A stretch of 64,000 bases of DNA from QNBT01 sp964563335 (GTDB taxonomy: Bacteria > Planctomycetota > Phycisphaerae > Sedimentisphaerales > Anaerohalosphaeraceae). The translations under genes and the position numbers were made by a program. Of the stretch, positions 27,010 to 34,930 are shown piece by piece. The notes beneath the pieces were generated by a model. That model was given only the letters and a program-made list of their open reading frames with translations. It was not told the origin of the DNA and made no database searches. The stretch's first letter is position 1, and each line of letters starts with the position of its first letter. The stretch lies in assembly GCA_964563335.1 (NCBI GenBank), contig CAZLWL010000002.1:1-64000 (forward strand). Reading direction: 5' to 3'.

Positions 27010-27324
27010 ATGGCGACGGAAACTGAAAGAATCAGGATAAGAATGGAGGCATACGACCACCGAGCGCTTGATACGTCCGCCAAGGAAATAGTTGAGCAGG
27101 CTCGTCGGACAAATGCTCGCGTCAGCGGTCCTGTGCCGCTGCCGACGCGTATTGAGAGATATACGGTATTGCGGAGTCCTCACATTGATAAGAAATCGCG
27201 CGAGCAGTTTGAAATGCGGACGCACAAGCGTCTTATTGATATTCACGATGCTAACGCCCGTACGGTTGAGGCACTAAATCGATTGGTGGTTCCGGCGGGC
27301 GTTTTTGTCAAGATAAAGGCGTGA
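27010..27324 (+). CDS. rpsJ: 30S ribosomal protein S10
   Basis: A 104-residue head protein that also binds NusB in antitermination complexes. Typical motifs are IRIRMEAYDHRALD near the start, GPVPLPTRIERYTVLRSPH in the loop that enters the ribosome, and KKSREQFEMRTHKRLIDI. The length is normal. The first gene of the S10 set, with a promoter just upstream. Confidence 0.98.
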   Translation: MATETERIRIRMEAYDHRALDTSAKEIVEQARRTNARVSGPVPLPTRIERYTVLRSPHIDKKSREQFEMRTHKRLIDIHDANARTVEALNRLVVPAGVFVKIKA

Positions 27325-27350
27325 GTTAGTCGTTGGTGAACAGTCGTTAG

Positions 27351-27366
27351 TCCCGGCGCGCCGGGA
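27351..27366. repeat. 16-bp perfect palindrome, copy 1
   Basis: TCCCGGCGCGCCGGGA is a perfect palindrome in the rpsJ-rplC spacer. An identical copy lies at 34475-34490 in the rpsN-rpsH spacer. Degenerate TAGTCGT-type heptamers flank this one. Confidence 0.9.
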
Positions 27367-27413
27367 TAGTTGTTGGCATTTAGTCAGAGGCAGTGGTAGT
27401 AGCGCAGGGATAT

Positions 27414-28067
27414 ATGATGGTGATGCTGCTTGGAAAAAAGATTGGAATGACCCGGGTTTATGATGAATCGGGCAAGATTACGCCCGTGACGGTAATCCAG
27501 GCCGGGCCCTGCATGGTGATGCAGGTTAAGACGAACAAGTCGGACGGGTACAGCGCGATACAATTAGGCTATGGTGACGTAAAGCGGTCCCGCGTGAAAA
27601 AACCGGCTGCAGGTCACGCCAATAAAGCGAACACGCCACCGAAGAAGTTTGTTCGTGAGTTGCCTCTGGATAATAGTGGCGAGGCGGAATACACAGTCGG
27701 CGATGAGATTTCAGTGTCGGCGTTTTCCCAAGTGAAGTTTGTTGATGTTTCCGGTACGAGTAAAGGCAAGGGTTTTGCCGGTGTGATGAAGCGTCACGGT
27801 TTCGGCGGTTTTCCGGCTTCGCACGGTACCGAGCGAAAGCACAGAGCGCCGGGTTCTATTTCAAGTTACGCCAGCGACGCCGGTCACGGTGGTCATCCGA
27901 AAAAAGGTAAAAAGATGGCAGGGCATATGGGCGCTGTACGAGTTACGACGAAGCATCACCGCCTTGTTTCTATAGACGAACAAAGGAATCTGCTGATTGT
28001 TAAGGGCGCTGTTGCGGGGCCTTGCGGCAGTTATGTTGAGGTTCGCAGCTCGAAAACCGCGGTTTAA
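27414..28067 (+). CDS. rplC: 50S ribosomal protein L3
   Basis: A 217-residue protein near the peptidyl-transferase centre. MLLGKKIGMTRVYDESGK starts the mature fold; GKGFAGVMKRHGF, SHGTERKHRAPGS and the glutamine-loop region GHPKKGKKMAGHMGA are all present. ATG codons at 27414, 27417 and 27423 are all possible: AGGGA at 27406-27410 best fits 27417, while family alignment favours 27423. A GTG further upstream (27393) is unlikely. Confidence 0.97.
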   Translation: MMVMLLGKKIGMTRVYDESGKITPVTVIQAGPCMVMQVKTNKSDGYSAIQLGYGDVKRSRVKKPAAGHANKANTPPKKFVRELPLDNSGEAEYTVGDEISVSAFSQVKFVDVSGTSKGKGFAGVMKRHGFGGFPASHGTERKHRAPGSISSYASDAGHGGHPKKGKKMAGHMGAVRVTTKHHRLVSIDEQRNLLIVKGAVAGPCGSYVEVRSSKTAV

Positions 28068-28111
28068 AGGCGGTTGACGGGCTGGAAAGAAGCAACGGGC
28101 AGGAATTAGAA

Positions 28112-28744
28112 ATGATTGATGTTGCCGTATATAACCGCCAAGGCCAAGAGGTCGAAAGCCTTCAGCTTGATGAGAAGGTGTTTGGCGGTTACGTGAGGTA
28201 TCCTCTGCTGAAGCAGGCGATAGTGATGTATCACGCGAATAAGCGTGTCGGCACGGCTGCGACAAAGAGCCGAGGCATGGTCAGAGGCTCGACGCGAAAG
28301 CTGTTTCGGCAAAAAGGTACGGGCAATGCCCGTGTCGGGAACAGGAGAACGGGTAAGCGTGTCGGCGGTGGAGTTACATTCGCGAAAGTCAAGAGGGATT
28401 TCGGCAGGGCGATGCCGAAAAAGCAAAGACGGTTGGCGAGGGATTCGGCGCTTTTAGCGAAGTTTCAGGCCGGCAACGTGGTGGTTGTTGACGAATTGAG
28501 GTTTGAGGCGCCGAAGACAAGAGACTTTGCGGAAACGCTGAGCAATCTGAACATCAATCGCAGTTGTCTGGTGACCGTCAATGAGCATGATGAGAATCTT
28601 TACAAGTCGGCCAGGAATGTGCCGAAGGTGGATGTGTTGGTGGTGGGGGATTTGAACGCCGGCGACATCTGCAACCGTCAGAAGATGCTGTTTACGAAGG
28701 ACGCATTTTTGTCGCTAATCAACAGGGACCGTAAAGAGAATTGA
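28112..28744 (+). CDS. rplD: 50S ribosomal protein L4
   Basis: A 210-residue protein whose extended loop lines the exit tunnel. The loop sequence is seen in TRKLFRQKGTGNARVGNRRTGKRVGGGVTF. In E. coli L4 also represses the S10 operon; nothing here shows that directly. The length is normal, with rplW 13 bases downstream. Confidence 0.97.
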   Translation: MIDVAVYNRQGQEVESLQLDEKVFGGYVRYPLLKQAIVMYHANKRVGTAATKSRGMVRGSTRKLFRQKGTGNARVGNRRTGKRVGGGVTFAKVKRDFGRAMPKKQRRLARDSALLAKFQAGNVVVVDELRFEAPKTRDFAETLSNLNINRSCLVTVNEHDENLYKSARNVPKVDVLVVGDLNAGDICNRQKMLFTKDAFLSLINRDRKEN

Positions 28745-28757
28745 GTGAGAATAAGTT

Positions 28758-29036
28758 GTGGATGATCACAATATTATAATCAGGCCGTTGATTACAGAGC
28801 AGGGAATGCATTTCGCGAACACAAGGAATGCATACTCTTTTGAAGTTAACAAGAAGGCGAACAAGATACAGATCCGAAGCGCGGTTGAACGGCTGTATAA
28901 CGTCAAGGTTTTGGATGTGCGTACTGCCAATGTGAGAGGCAAGCCGCGAAGGCGCGGCAGGCACCACGGTGTTACGCGAAGCTGGAAGAAGGCGGTGGTG
29001 GTTCTTGGCGAGGATTACCGTATAGATTTATTCTGA
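28758..29036 (+). CDS. rplW: 50S ribosomal protein L23
   Basis: A 92-residue protein at the tunnel exit that docks trigger factor and SRP. IIIRPLITEQG and YSFEVNKKANKIQIRSAVERLYNVKV are typical. The start is GTG at 28758; no ATG in frame precedes the conserved region. Confidence 0.96.
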   Translation: MDDHNIIIRPLITEQGMHFANTRNAYSFEVNKKANKIQIRSAVERLYNVKVLDVRTANVRGKPRRRGRHHGVTRSWKKAVVVLGEDYRIDLF

Positions 29037-29038
29037 TT

Positions 29039-29070
29039 GAGTTGGTAGTTCGTAGTTGGTAGTTCGTAGA
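29039..29070 (+). repeat. Heptamer repeat after rplW
   Basis: Four units of the TAGTTCG/TAGTTGG type alternate between the rplW stop and rplB. Confidence 0.85.
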
Positions 29071-29101
29071 CAAAAGAGTTGATGTAAGGAAAACTGATAT
29101 T

Positions 29102-29956
29102 ATGGCAATTAGACTTTACAAGCCGACGAGCGCGGGGCGCAGGAACGCTTCGGTGATTGATTACAAGGCCGAACTGACGGCGACGACGCCGGAGAAGTCG
29201 CTTTGCAAGAGGATTAAGAAGCACAGCGGCAGGAATCATCACGGCAAAACGACGGTGCGCTTCAGGGGCGGCGGAGCAAGGCGTATTTACCGAATGATCG
29301 ATTTTAAACGCAATAAAGACGGTGTGCCGGCGCGGGTTGCGAGCATTGAGTACGACCCGAACAGGAGTTGCTTCATTTCGCTTTTGCATTACGCCGATGG
29401 CGAGAAGAGATATATTCTGGCTCCAAACGGGATAAAGGTTGGCGAAGTGGTGGAAAGCGGCGCCAGCGTTGAGCCGAAAGCGGGCAACGCGATGCCGCTT
29501 AGCGGTATACCGGTAGGCGTTGAGGTTCATAATATTGAAATGACAGCTGGGCAGGGTGGCAAGCTTGTCAGAAGTGCGGGCGGCTCGGCCAGGCTAATGG
29601 CTAAAGAAGGGAACTGGGCAACGATAATTTTGCCCAGCGGCGAGATGCGTATGATTCGCAAGGAGTGCCGGGCGACGATTGGGCAGCTTGGCAATATTGA
29701 TTTGCAGCACGTGAAAATCGGCAAGGCGGGCAGAAAGCGTCACATGGGTCGCAAGGGCCATGTTCGTGGCAAGGCGATGAACCCGGTGGCACACCCGATG
29801 GGCGGGGGTGAAGGCCGAAGCAACGGTGGTCGTCATCCGTGTTCGCCGACGGGTGTGCTGGCCAAGGGCGGAAAGACTCGAAATCCGCGCAACCCGAACA
29901 ACAAGCGAATTATTCGCAGACGCAAGAATAAGAGAAGTGGACAGTTGGTTTTGTAG
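29102..29956 (+). CDS. rplB: 50S ribosomal protein L2
   Basis: A 284-residue primary 23S rRNA binder required for peptidyl-transferase function. The N-terminal RNA-binding domain (GRNHHGKTTVRFRGGGARRIYR) and the C-terminal GKAMNPVAHPMGGGEGRS segment with the functionally important His are intact. The length is slightly above average. A 131-base spacer without a gene separates it from rpsS. Confidence 0.98.
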   Translation: MAIRLYKPTSAGRRNASVIDYKAELTATTPEKSLCKRIKKHSGRNHHGKTTVRFRGGGARRIYRMIDFKRNKDGVPARVASIEYDPNRSCFISLLHYADGEKRYILAPNGIKVGEVVESGASVEPKAGNAMPLSGIPVGVEVHNIEMTAGQGGKLVRSAGGSARLMAKEGNWATIILPSGEMRMIRKECRATIGQLGNIDLQHVKIGKAGRKRHMGRKGHVRGKAMNPVAHPMGGGEGRSNGGRHPCSPTGVLAKGGKTRNPRNPNNKRIIRRRKNKRSGQLVL

Positions 29957-30087
29957 TTTTGAGTTTTTCTTATGGACGAAATAAAAATTAAACGAAATCT
30001 TGTGTAACTGCTGTGGCAATAGTACCTTATATAAAATCATGAAAGTGAGACAGTACAGTTAGTTACGAAGTGGTTTAAGGGATTTTA

Positions 30088-30360
30088 ATGGGCCGATCAC
30101 AGAAGAAAGGGCCGTTTGTTGACGAGAAGCTGCTGCGTAAGGTGAGCAGACAGACCGAAGTCGGCACGAGAGACCCAATCCGGACGTGGGCGAGAAGGTG
30201 TACGATTATACCGGAATTTGTGGGATTTACGTTCCTTGTGCATAACGGCAAGATATTTAATAAGGTTTTCGTAACCGAGGATATGGTAGGACACAAGTTA
30301 GGCGAATTTTCGCTGACGCGGACATTCAAGGGGCACGCCGGCAGCAGGAAGAGGAGGTAA
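30088..30360 (+). CDS. rpsS: 30S ribosomal protein S19
   Basis: A 90-residue protein of the 30S head. MGRSQKKGPFVDEKLLRKV, WARRCTIIPEFVGFTF and GHKLGEFSLTRTFKGHAG cover the whole family signature. The next gene, rplV, starts 74 bases downstream with its unusual extension. Confidence 0.98.
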   Translation: MGRSQKKGPFVDEKLLRKVSRQTEVGTRDPIRTWARRCTIIPEFVGFTFLVHNGKIFNKVFVTEDMVGHKLGEFSLTRTFKGHAGSRKRR

Positions 30361-30434
30361 GGAAACGGTTTTTTATTTAATAGGGCCGGTAACTGGCGGA
30401 TTTGAATCGTCAGAAAGGTTTATAAGGTTTTGAG

Positions 30435-30983
30435 ATGTTAAGCTGCAGTAGATTAAAAGAGCTTTGTTCGCAGCAGAAAACGAGTGTTGACCAGCTTGCC
30501 GGTCATCTGGCTCGCGGTGGGTTTGACCGTAAGGAGGCGGCAGTGGCACTAAAAAACTGGCAGAAGGGATTGTACAAGCCGAAGCCGCGAAGTGAAGATA
30601 TTGAACGACTTGCAAGCGGTCTTGGAGTTGAACCGGCCCAGCTTTCCCAATGGCAGGCGTCTTATCGTTATGCGCCGATGTCGGCGAGGAAGGCAAGGCT
30701 GGTGGCGCAGCTTATCAAGGGCAGAAGTGTGCAGGATGCTTTGGATATATTGAAGTTTACCGGCAAGCGAGCGGCCCAGATGATTGCGAAGGTGCTGGAA
30801 AGCGCCATAGCCAACGCGGATGAGCAAGAGGCCAACGTTGAGAAGCTGTATGTCTGCCGGGTGCATGTTGATGACGCGGGCCTGCGTATTGGGACTAAGC
30901 GCTGGATACCGAAGGATCGCGGCAGGGCACATCCGATTCGCAAGCATGCCAGCCATATACATGTAACAGTAGCGGAAGGATGA
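30435..30983 (+). CDS. rplV: 50S ribosomal protein L22 with N-terminal HTH-like extension
   Basis: 182 residues against the usual 110-120. Residues from about 76 onward are an ordinary L22 that binds all 23S domains and lines the exit tunnel (APMSARKARLVAQLIKG, and the beta-hairpin end GRAHPIRKHASHI). The first 75 residues are extra and read as a small helical domain: RLKELCSQQKTSVDQLAGHL, then SEDIERLASGLGVEPAQLSQW. The second part has the pattern of a helix-turn-helix of the Xre type (IERLASGLGVEPAQLSQW). The ATG at 30435 opens the frame, and no good alternative start lies at the L22 boundary. The extension is therefore probably translated. Confidence 0.92.
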   Translation: MLSCSRLKELCSQQKTSVDQLAGHLARGGFDRKEAAVALKNWQKGLYKPKPRSEDIERLASGLGVEPAQLSQWQASYRYAPMSARKARLVAQLIKGRSVQDALDILKFTGKRAAQMIAKVLESAIANADEQEANVEKLYVCRVHVDDAGLRIGTKRWIPKDRGRAHPIRKHASHIHVTVAEG

Positions 30984-31001
30984 TTTTGAGTTAGTAGGTT
31001 T

Positions 31002-31025
31002 GAGTTCGTAGTTCGTAGTTCGTAG
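31002..31025 (+). repeat. Heptamer repeat between rplV and rpsC
   Basis: GAGTTCG, TAGTTCG, TAGTTCG and TAG lie 18 bases after the rplV stop, a further copy of the spacer repeat. Confidence 0.85.
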
Positions 31026-31039
31026 AAGACAGGACAAGT

Positions 31040-31924
31040 ATGGGTCAGAAGACATCGCCAATTGGTTTTAGAACGGGAATTACGCTGGACTGGCAGAGCA
31101 CGTGGTTTGCGCCGAAGGCTAATTACGGTGAGTTCCTGATAGAAGACTGGAAGATCAGGAAATATATTGACAAGAGATTCAATCGGCAGCCGCCTTATTC
31201 GGCTGTATCGAAGGTTGAGATAGCTCGGACGCGTAACGAGGTCAAGGTGACGCTTCACACTGCCCGGCCAGGTATGGTGATTGGCCCCCGCGGAGCTGAG
31301 GTTGAGACTCTCAAAGAGGAACTCGAAGAGCTTGTTGACCGCCAGATTAATATCAACGTGATTGAGATAAAGGAGCCTGCGCTGGACGCAACTCTGATGG
31401 CTGACGCGATTGCGATGCAGTTGAAGAAGCGGGCCTCGTATCGTCGTGCGATGAAGGCGCAGTGCGAGAATGCAATGAATGCCGGAGCGAAGGGAGTAAA
31501 GATTATATGTAGCGGTCGTTTGGCGGGAGCGGAGATAGCTCGCAGTGAGACTCAAAAGCTGGGAAGTATACCGCTGCAAACGCTGGATGCGAACGTTGAT
31601 TACGGTGTGGCGACGTCGCACACGACATACGGCACGATTGGCGTCAAGGTTTGGATTTACAAGGGCAAGTTCGGCGAAGAGATTGTGCCGGTATCGAGAC
31701 CTCGCCGTCAACCAAGGCCGCGGCGTGGCGGCGGTGGCGGCAGGGGCCGTTCAGCAGGTGGTGGTAAACGGGGCGGTGCCGGATTAACGGCGAGGGGCGG
31801 CCGTTCAAAAACCTCGAAGATGAGGATAGGGCCGGCCGCGGTGAAGCCGACCGAGGCTGCGGCAGAGGGCGGCGAAGCTGCGGACCAGACTGAAAAGGAA
31901 AACAAGGCACAGAAGAGTGAGTAG
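31040..31924 (+). CDS. rpsC: 30S ribosomal protein S3 with long Gly/Arg tail
   Basis: A 294-residue mRNA-entry protein. The start MGQKTSPIGFRTGI, the KH domain (VIGPRGAEVETLKEELEEL) and the S3 C-terminal domain (GVKIICSGRLAGAEIARSE) are complete by about residue 215. The remaining ~75 residues form a disordered tail rich in Gly, Arg, Ala and finally Glu (RPRRGGGGGRGRSAGGG), longer than in E. coli. ATG 31040 follows AGGACAAGT. Confidence 0.97.
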   Translation: MGQKTSPIGFRTGITLDWQSTWFAPKANYGEFLIEDWKIRKYIDKRFNRQPPYSAVSKVEIARTRNEVKVTLHTARPGMVIGPRGAEVETLKEELEELVDRQININVIEIKEPALDATLMADAIAMQLKKRASYRRAMKAQCENAMNAGAKGVKIICSGRLAGAEIARSETQKLGSIPLQTLDANVDYGVATSHTTYGTIGVKVWIYKGKFGEEIVPVSRPRRQPRPRRGGGGGRGRSAGGGKRGGAGLTARGGRSKTSKMRIGPAAVKPTEAAAEGGEAADQTEKENKAQKSE

Positions 31925-31949
31925 GTGAAGCTGTAAAGGGATAGCCAAG

Positions 31950-32372
31950 ATGGCGTTAATGCCGAAAAGAGTGAAGTATCGCAAACATCAGCGCGGAAGC
32001 ATGAAGGGAAATGCTACACGCGGAAATTTTGTTGCGTTCGGTGAATACGGACTGCAGTCACTGGACTTGCACTGGATAACGGGAAGGCAGATTGAGGCGG
32101 GGCGAATAGCGGCGACGCACTTTCTGCATCGGGAAGGAAAGGTCTATATTCGAATATTCCCACAGCATTCATATACTGCAAAGCCGTTGGAGCAGAGGAT
32201 GGGAAAAGGAAAGGCTGAAATTGAGGGATGGGTGGCGATTGTAAAGCCAGGCACGATACTGTATGAGATCGGCGGAGTTGATGAGGAAGTGGCCAGGGCT
32301 GCGCTTGCAAGGGTTTCTCATAAGATGCCCGTGCGATGCCGGTTTGTGGCACGCAGGCATACGCTCAGATAA
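31950..32372 (+). CDS. rplP: 50S ribosomal protein L16
   Basis: A 140-residue protein near the A site that helps position tRNA. The family motifs MPKRVKYRKHQRG, GEYGLQSL, RMGKGKAEIEGWVA and MPVRCRFVARR are present. A small variation is ITGRQIEAGRIA, where most bacteria have ITNRQIEAARIA. Confidence 0.97.
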   Translation: MALMPKRVKYRKHQRGSMKGNATRGNFVAFGEYGLQSLDLHWITGRQIEAGRIAATHFLHREGKVYIRIFPQHSYTAKPLEQRMGKGKAEIEGWVAIVKPGTILYEIGGVDEEVARAALARVSHKMPVRCRFVARRHTLR

Positions 32373-32384
32373 GCTGGAGACGAG

Positions 32385-32591
32385 ATGAAGGCCTCGGAAA
32401 TACGCGAGTTGAGAGACGATGAGCTTAGGGACAAGCTTGATGATGTGCAGAAGCAGTTGTTTTCACTGCGGACTCAGGCTGTGACGGAGAACCTTGAAAA
32501 CCGCCACGCTATTAACAATGTGAGGCGTGATGTTGCGAGAATTAAGACGATAATGAAAGTAAGGCAGTTGAGTCCCGACAAGTCGGGATGA
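32385..32591 (+). CDS. rpmC: 50S ribosomal protein L29
   Basis: A 68-residue two-helix protein near the tunnel exit. EIRELRDDELRDKLDDVQKQLF and the second helix NNVRRDVARIKTIMK are typical. The last seven codons (LSPDKSG and the stop) coincide with a perfect palindrome (TCCCGACAAGTCGGGA at 32574-32589), so the C-terminus may derive from a small repeat. Confidence 0.96.
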   Translation: MKASEIRELRDDELRDKLDDVQKQLFSLRTQAVTENLENRHAINNVRRDVARIKTIMKVRQLSPDKSG

Positions 32592-32598
32592 GGGACAT

Positions 32599-32862
32599 AT
32601 GGAATCACAGATGAAGATAAGAACCCGGCGGGGTACGGTTGTGAGCAAGAGCGGAGATAAGAGTGTTAAGGTGCAGATAGATTACAAGGTCAAGCATCCG
32701 GTTTACGGCAAGTACATAAAACGTCGGACGCGACTTTGCGTGCATGATTCGGCCAATGAGACGCAGGTGGGAGATGTGGTTGATATTGTCGAGTGCAGGC
32801 CGATCAGCAAGAGCAAGAGCTGGCGTCTTGTAAAAGTAGTCCAGAGGGGAGTTAACAAGTAA
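32599..32862 (+). CDS. rpsQ: 30S ribosomal protein S17
   Basis: An 87-residue OB-fold protein that binds 16S rRNA helices 7 and 11. RRGTVVSKSGDKSVKVQID, YIKRRTRLCVHD and VGDVVDIVECRPISKSKSW are diagnostic. ATG 32599 and the internal ATG 32611 are both possible; the first gives normal length. The gene lies seven bases after rpmC. Confidence 0.96.
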   Translation: MESQMKIRTRRGTVVSKSGDKSVKVQIDYKVKHPVYGKYIKRRTRLCVHDSANETQVGDVVDIVECRPISKSKSWRLVKVVQRGVNK

Positions 32863-32875
32863 AGGACCTGAGAGG

Positions 32876-33265
32876 TTGATTCAACAGGAGACGATGTTGA
32901 ACATAGCCGATAACAGCGGCGTGAAAACAGCACAGTGTATTAAAGTGCTCGGCAGAGTCAGTTCGCGCAAGGGCAAAAAAGCACGTCCTGCGGCGACGGT
33001 GGGCGATGTTGTGTGTGTTGCGATTAAGAAGCATCTGCCAAACTGTCAACTGGATGATAAGAAGGTTCACAAGTGCGTGATAATTCGTACGAAGTATCCG
33101 GTTCGCAGAACCGACGGTAGTTATGTCAGGTTTGACAGCAATGCTGCGGTGATGATTGACGCGGAAAGAAATCCTGTGGGCACTCGAATTTTCGGAGCGG
33201 TTGCAAGGGAATTACGTGAGAAGAACTTTATGAAGATAATTTCGCTGGCAAGCGAGGTGGTATAA
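32876..33265 (+). CDS. rplN: 50S ribosomal protein L14
   Basis: 129 residues. MIQQETMLNIADNSGVKTAQCIKVLG starts the family fold and fixes the TTG at 32876 as start despite the poor spacing of AGAGG. GDVVCVAIKK, VRRTDGSYVRFDSNAAV and the C-terminal FGAVARELREKNFMKIISLASEV are conserved. It contacts 16S rRNA at an intersubunit bridge. Confidence 0.97.
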   Translation: MIQQETMLNIADNSGVKTAQCIKVLGRVSSRKGKKARPAATVGDVVCVAIKKHLPNCQLDDKKVHKCVIIRTKYPVRRTDGSYVRFDSNAAVMIDAERNPVGTRIFGAVARELREKNFMKIISLASEVV

Positions 33266-33299
33266 CAGTTGGTAGTTGTTAGTTCGGAGTTTGTAGTTA
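33266..33299 (+). repeat. Degenerate heptamer repeat after rplN
   Basis: CAGTTGG, TAGTTGT, TAGTTCG, GAGTTTG and TAGTTAA follow the rplN stop directly; a worn copy of the repeat seen after rplK. Confidence 0.75.
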
Positions 33300-33306
33300 A
33301 CTGATT

Positions 33307-33642
33307 ATGGCCAGACATATAAAAAAAGGTGATATGGTAGAGATAATCGCCGGCGACAATAAAGGCTCGACCGGTGAGGTAATGAGAGTGATTCCCGGCA
33401 AGAATCAAGTGTTGATTAAGGGGCTTAATCTGGCATACAAGCATGTTCGTCCCTCCAGACAAAATCCTCAGGGCGGGCGTATTCGGGTTGAGCGGCCTAT
33501 TCACACAAGCAATGTTCTGCCGATCAACCCGAAGAGTTCAAGAGGCAGCAGGGTGCGTTTTGAAGTTGACGACAAGGGCGTTAAGAACAGGGTCGCCATT
33601 GGTGGTGGTCAGATTGGCGCGGTAACGAAAGCCAGCCAGTAA
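33307..33642 (+). CDS. rplX: 50S ribosomal protein L24
   Basis: A 111-residue KOW-domain assembly initiator protein. HIKKGDMVEIIAGDNKGSTGEVMRV is the KOW motif, followed by VLIKGLNLAYKHVRPSRQNPQGG. The length is normal. Confidence 0.97.
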   Translation: MARHIKKGDMVEIIAGDNKGSTGEVMRVIPGKNQVLIKGLNLAYKHVRPSRQNPQGGRIRVERPIHTSNVLPINPKSSRGSRVRFEVDDKGVKNRVAIGGGQIGAVTKASQ

Positions 33643-33682
33643 GAATTGAGGACCGAACAGGTTTTTTGAGCAGGTTATATAA

Positions 33683-34225
33683 ATGTCGCGGTTGAGAGAT
33701 ATATATAGATCGAAAGTAGCTCCGGCTCTACAGGAAAAGTTCGGCTATAAGAATCTGATGGCGGTGCCCAGGATGGAAAAGATAGTTGTCTCGATGGGCG
33801 TGGGCAAAGCTGTCGCGGATAAGAAGTTTCTGGACGGTGCCATAAAAGATTTGACTGTTATCTCGGCTCAGAAGCCTCTGGTTTGTAAGGCCAAGAAGAG
33901 CGTGTCGAACTTTAAGGTTCGCGCAGGTTATGAGACGGGGCTGAAGGTTACGCTTCGTAAAGAGCGGATGTTTGAGTTTATGGATCGCTTTATCAATCTG
34001 GCGATTCCGCGAGTGAAGGACTTTCGCGGGTTGAGCGCGAAGAGCTTTGACGGCAGGGGTAATTACTCAATGGGTATGGTTGAGCAGAGCGTTTTTCCGG
34101 AGATCGACCCTTCGAAAGTAGAGAACCAGCAGGGCATGAATATAACGTTTGTTACAACGGCCGAGACGGATGCGGAAGGACATGAAATGCTGCGATTATT
34201 CGGTATGCCGTTTCGGGAGTCGTAG
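33683..34225 (+). CDS. rplE: 50S ribosomal protein L5
   Basis: A 180-residue protein that binds 5S rRNA and contacts the P-site tRNA. Family motifs are MAVPRMEKIVVSMGVG, VTLRKERMFEFMDRFINLAIPRVKDFRG and VFPEIDPSKVENQQGMNITFVTTA. The length is normal. Confidence 0.98.
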   Translation: MSRLRDIYRSKVAPALQEKFGYKNLMAVPRMEKIVVSMGVGKAVADKKFLDGAIKDLTVISAQKPLVCKAKKSVSNFKVRAGYETGLKVTLRKERMFEFMDRFINLAIPRVKDFRGLSAKSFDGRGNYSMGMVEQSVFPEIDPSKVENQQGMNITFVTTAETDAEGHEMLRLFGMPFRES

Positions 34226-34271
34226 AGGGCGACGTGGTGAAGCAAGGAAAAAAAGGTATTGGAGCTAATTG

Positions 34272-34457
34272 ATGTCAACAACGGCACTGGAAAATAAGGC
34301 CAGGAAGAAACCGAAGTTCAGGAGCAGAGGCTACACACGTTGCGAGATTTGCGGCAGGGCCAGAGCGGTTTACCGCAAGTTCAAGGTTTGCCGGATATGC
34401 TTCAGGACTATGGCTAACGAAGGTAAGATTCCAGGTGTGAAGAAAGCAAGTTGGTAA
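34272..34457 (+). CDS. rpsN: 30S ribosomal protein S14, zinc-binding type
   Basis: 61 residues, the short zinc form: RCEICGRARAVYRKFKVCRICF supplies a CxxC-x12-CxxC zinc site. The head protein binds near the S19/S3 region. ATG 34272 has GGAG 7 nt upstream; the adjacent TTG at 34269 is less well placed. The 74-base spacer to rpsH contains the second copy of the 16-bp palindrome. Confidence 0.97.
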   Translation: MSTTALENKARKKPKFRSRGYTRCEICGRARAVYRKFKVCRICFRTMANEGKIPGVKKASW

Positions 34458-34474
34458 TTTCGTCGTGCGTCATG

Positions 34475-34490
34475 TCCCGGCGCGCCGGGA
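34475..34490. repeat. 16-bp perfect palindrome, copy 2
   Basis: TCCCGGCGCGCCGGGA is identical to 27351-27366. It is followed by three imperfect copies of a CGCAATACG-like unit up to 34523. Confidence 0.9.
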
Positions 34491-34531
34491 TTCGCAATAC
34501 GCAATACGATATACGCAATACGAGGAAAATT

Positions 34532-34930
34532 ATGAGTTTGAGTGACCCGATAGCGGATATGCTGACAAGGATACGCAATGGTGTGCGTGTTCAGAAGGCC
34601 GAGGTCAAGATCAAGGCCTCAAATATTTGTGAAGGTATAGCTCGTGTTCTGAAGGAAGAGGGTTATATCAACGATTATGACCGGATTGACGACGGTAAGC
34701 AGGGTTTTCTGCGGGTATTTCTGAAGTATTCGCAGGAGGGGGCGCCGGTTATAAGTGAAATAAAGAGAGTGAGTAAGCCGGGTAGGCGCCTTTACAGTGC
34801 GGTGAGGGACCTGCCGGACGTTCTGGGAGGCATGGGTATTACGATTGTGTCCACGAGCAAGGGTGTGCTGAGTGACAGGAACTGCCGCAAGGAGAATATC
34901 GGCGGCGAGTTGATTTGCATGGTGAGTTGA
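34532..34930 (+). CDS. rpsH: 30S ribosomal protein S8
   Basis: A 132-residue central-domain organiser of the small subunit; in E. coli it represses the spc operon. SDPIADMLTRIRNG begins the fold, and GGMGITIVSTSKGVLSDRNCRKENIGGELICMV is the C-terminal RNA-binding signature. ATG 34532 has GAGG upstream. The stop overlaps the rplF start by one base (TGATG). Confidence 0.97.
   Translation: MSLSDPIADMLTRIRNGVRVQKAEVKIKASNICEGIARVLKEEGYINDYDRIDDGKQGFLRVFLKYSQEGAPVISEIKRVSKPGRRLYSAVRDLPDVLGGMGITIVSTSKGVLSDRNCRKENIGGELICMVS

Noticed and set aside
12635..33299. CRISPR array from the spacer repeats
   Set aside because: The repeat unit is seven bases in tandem without spacers, and copies are spread among genes; no cas genes are seen.
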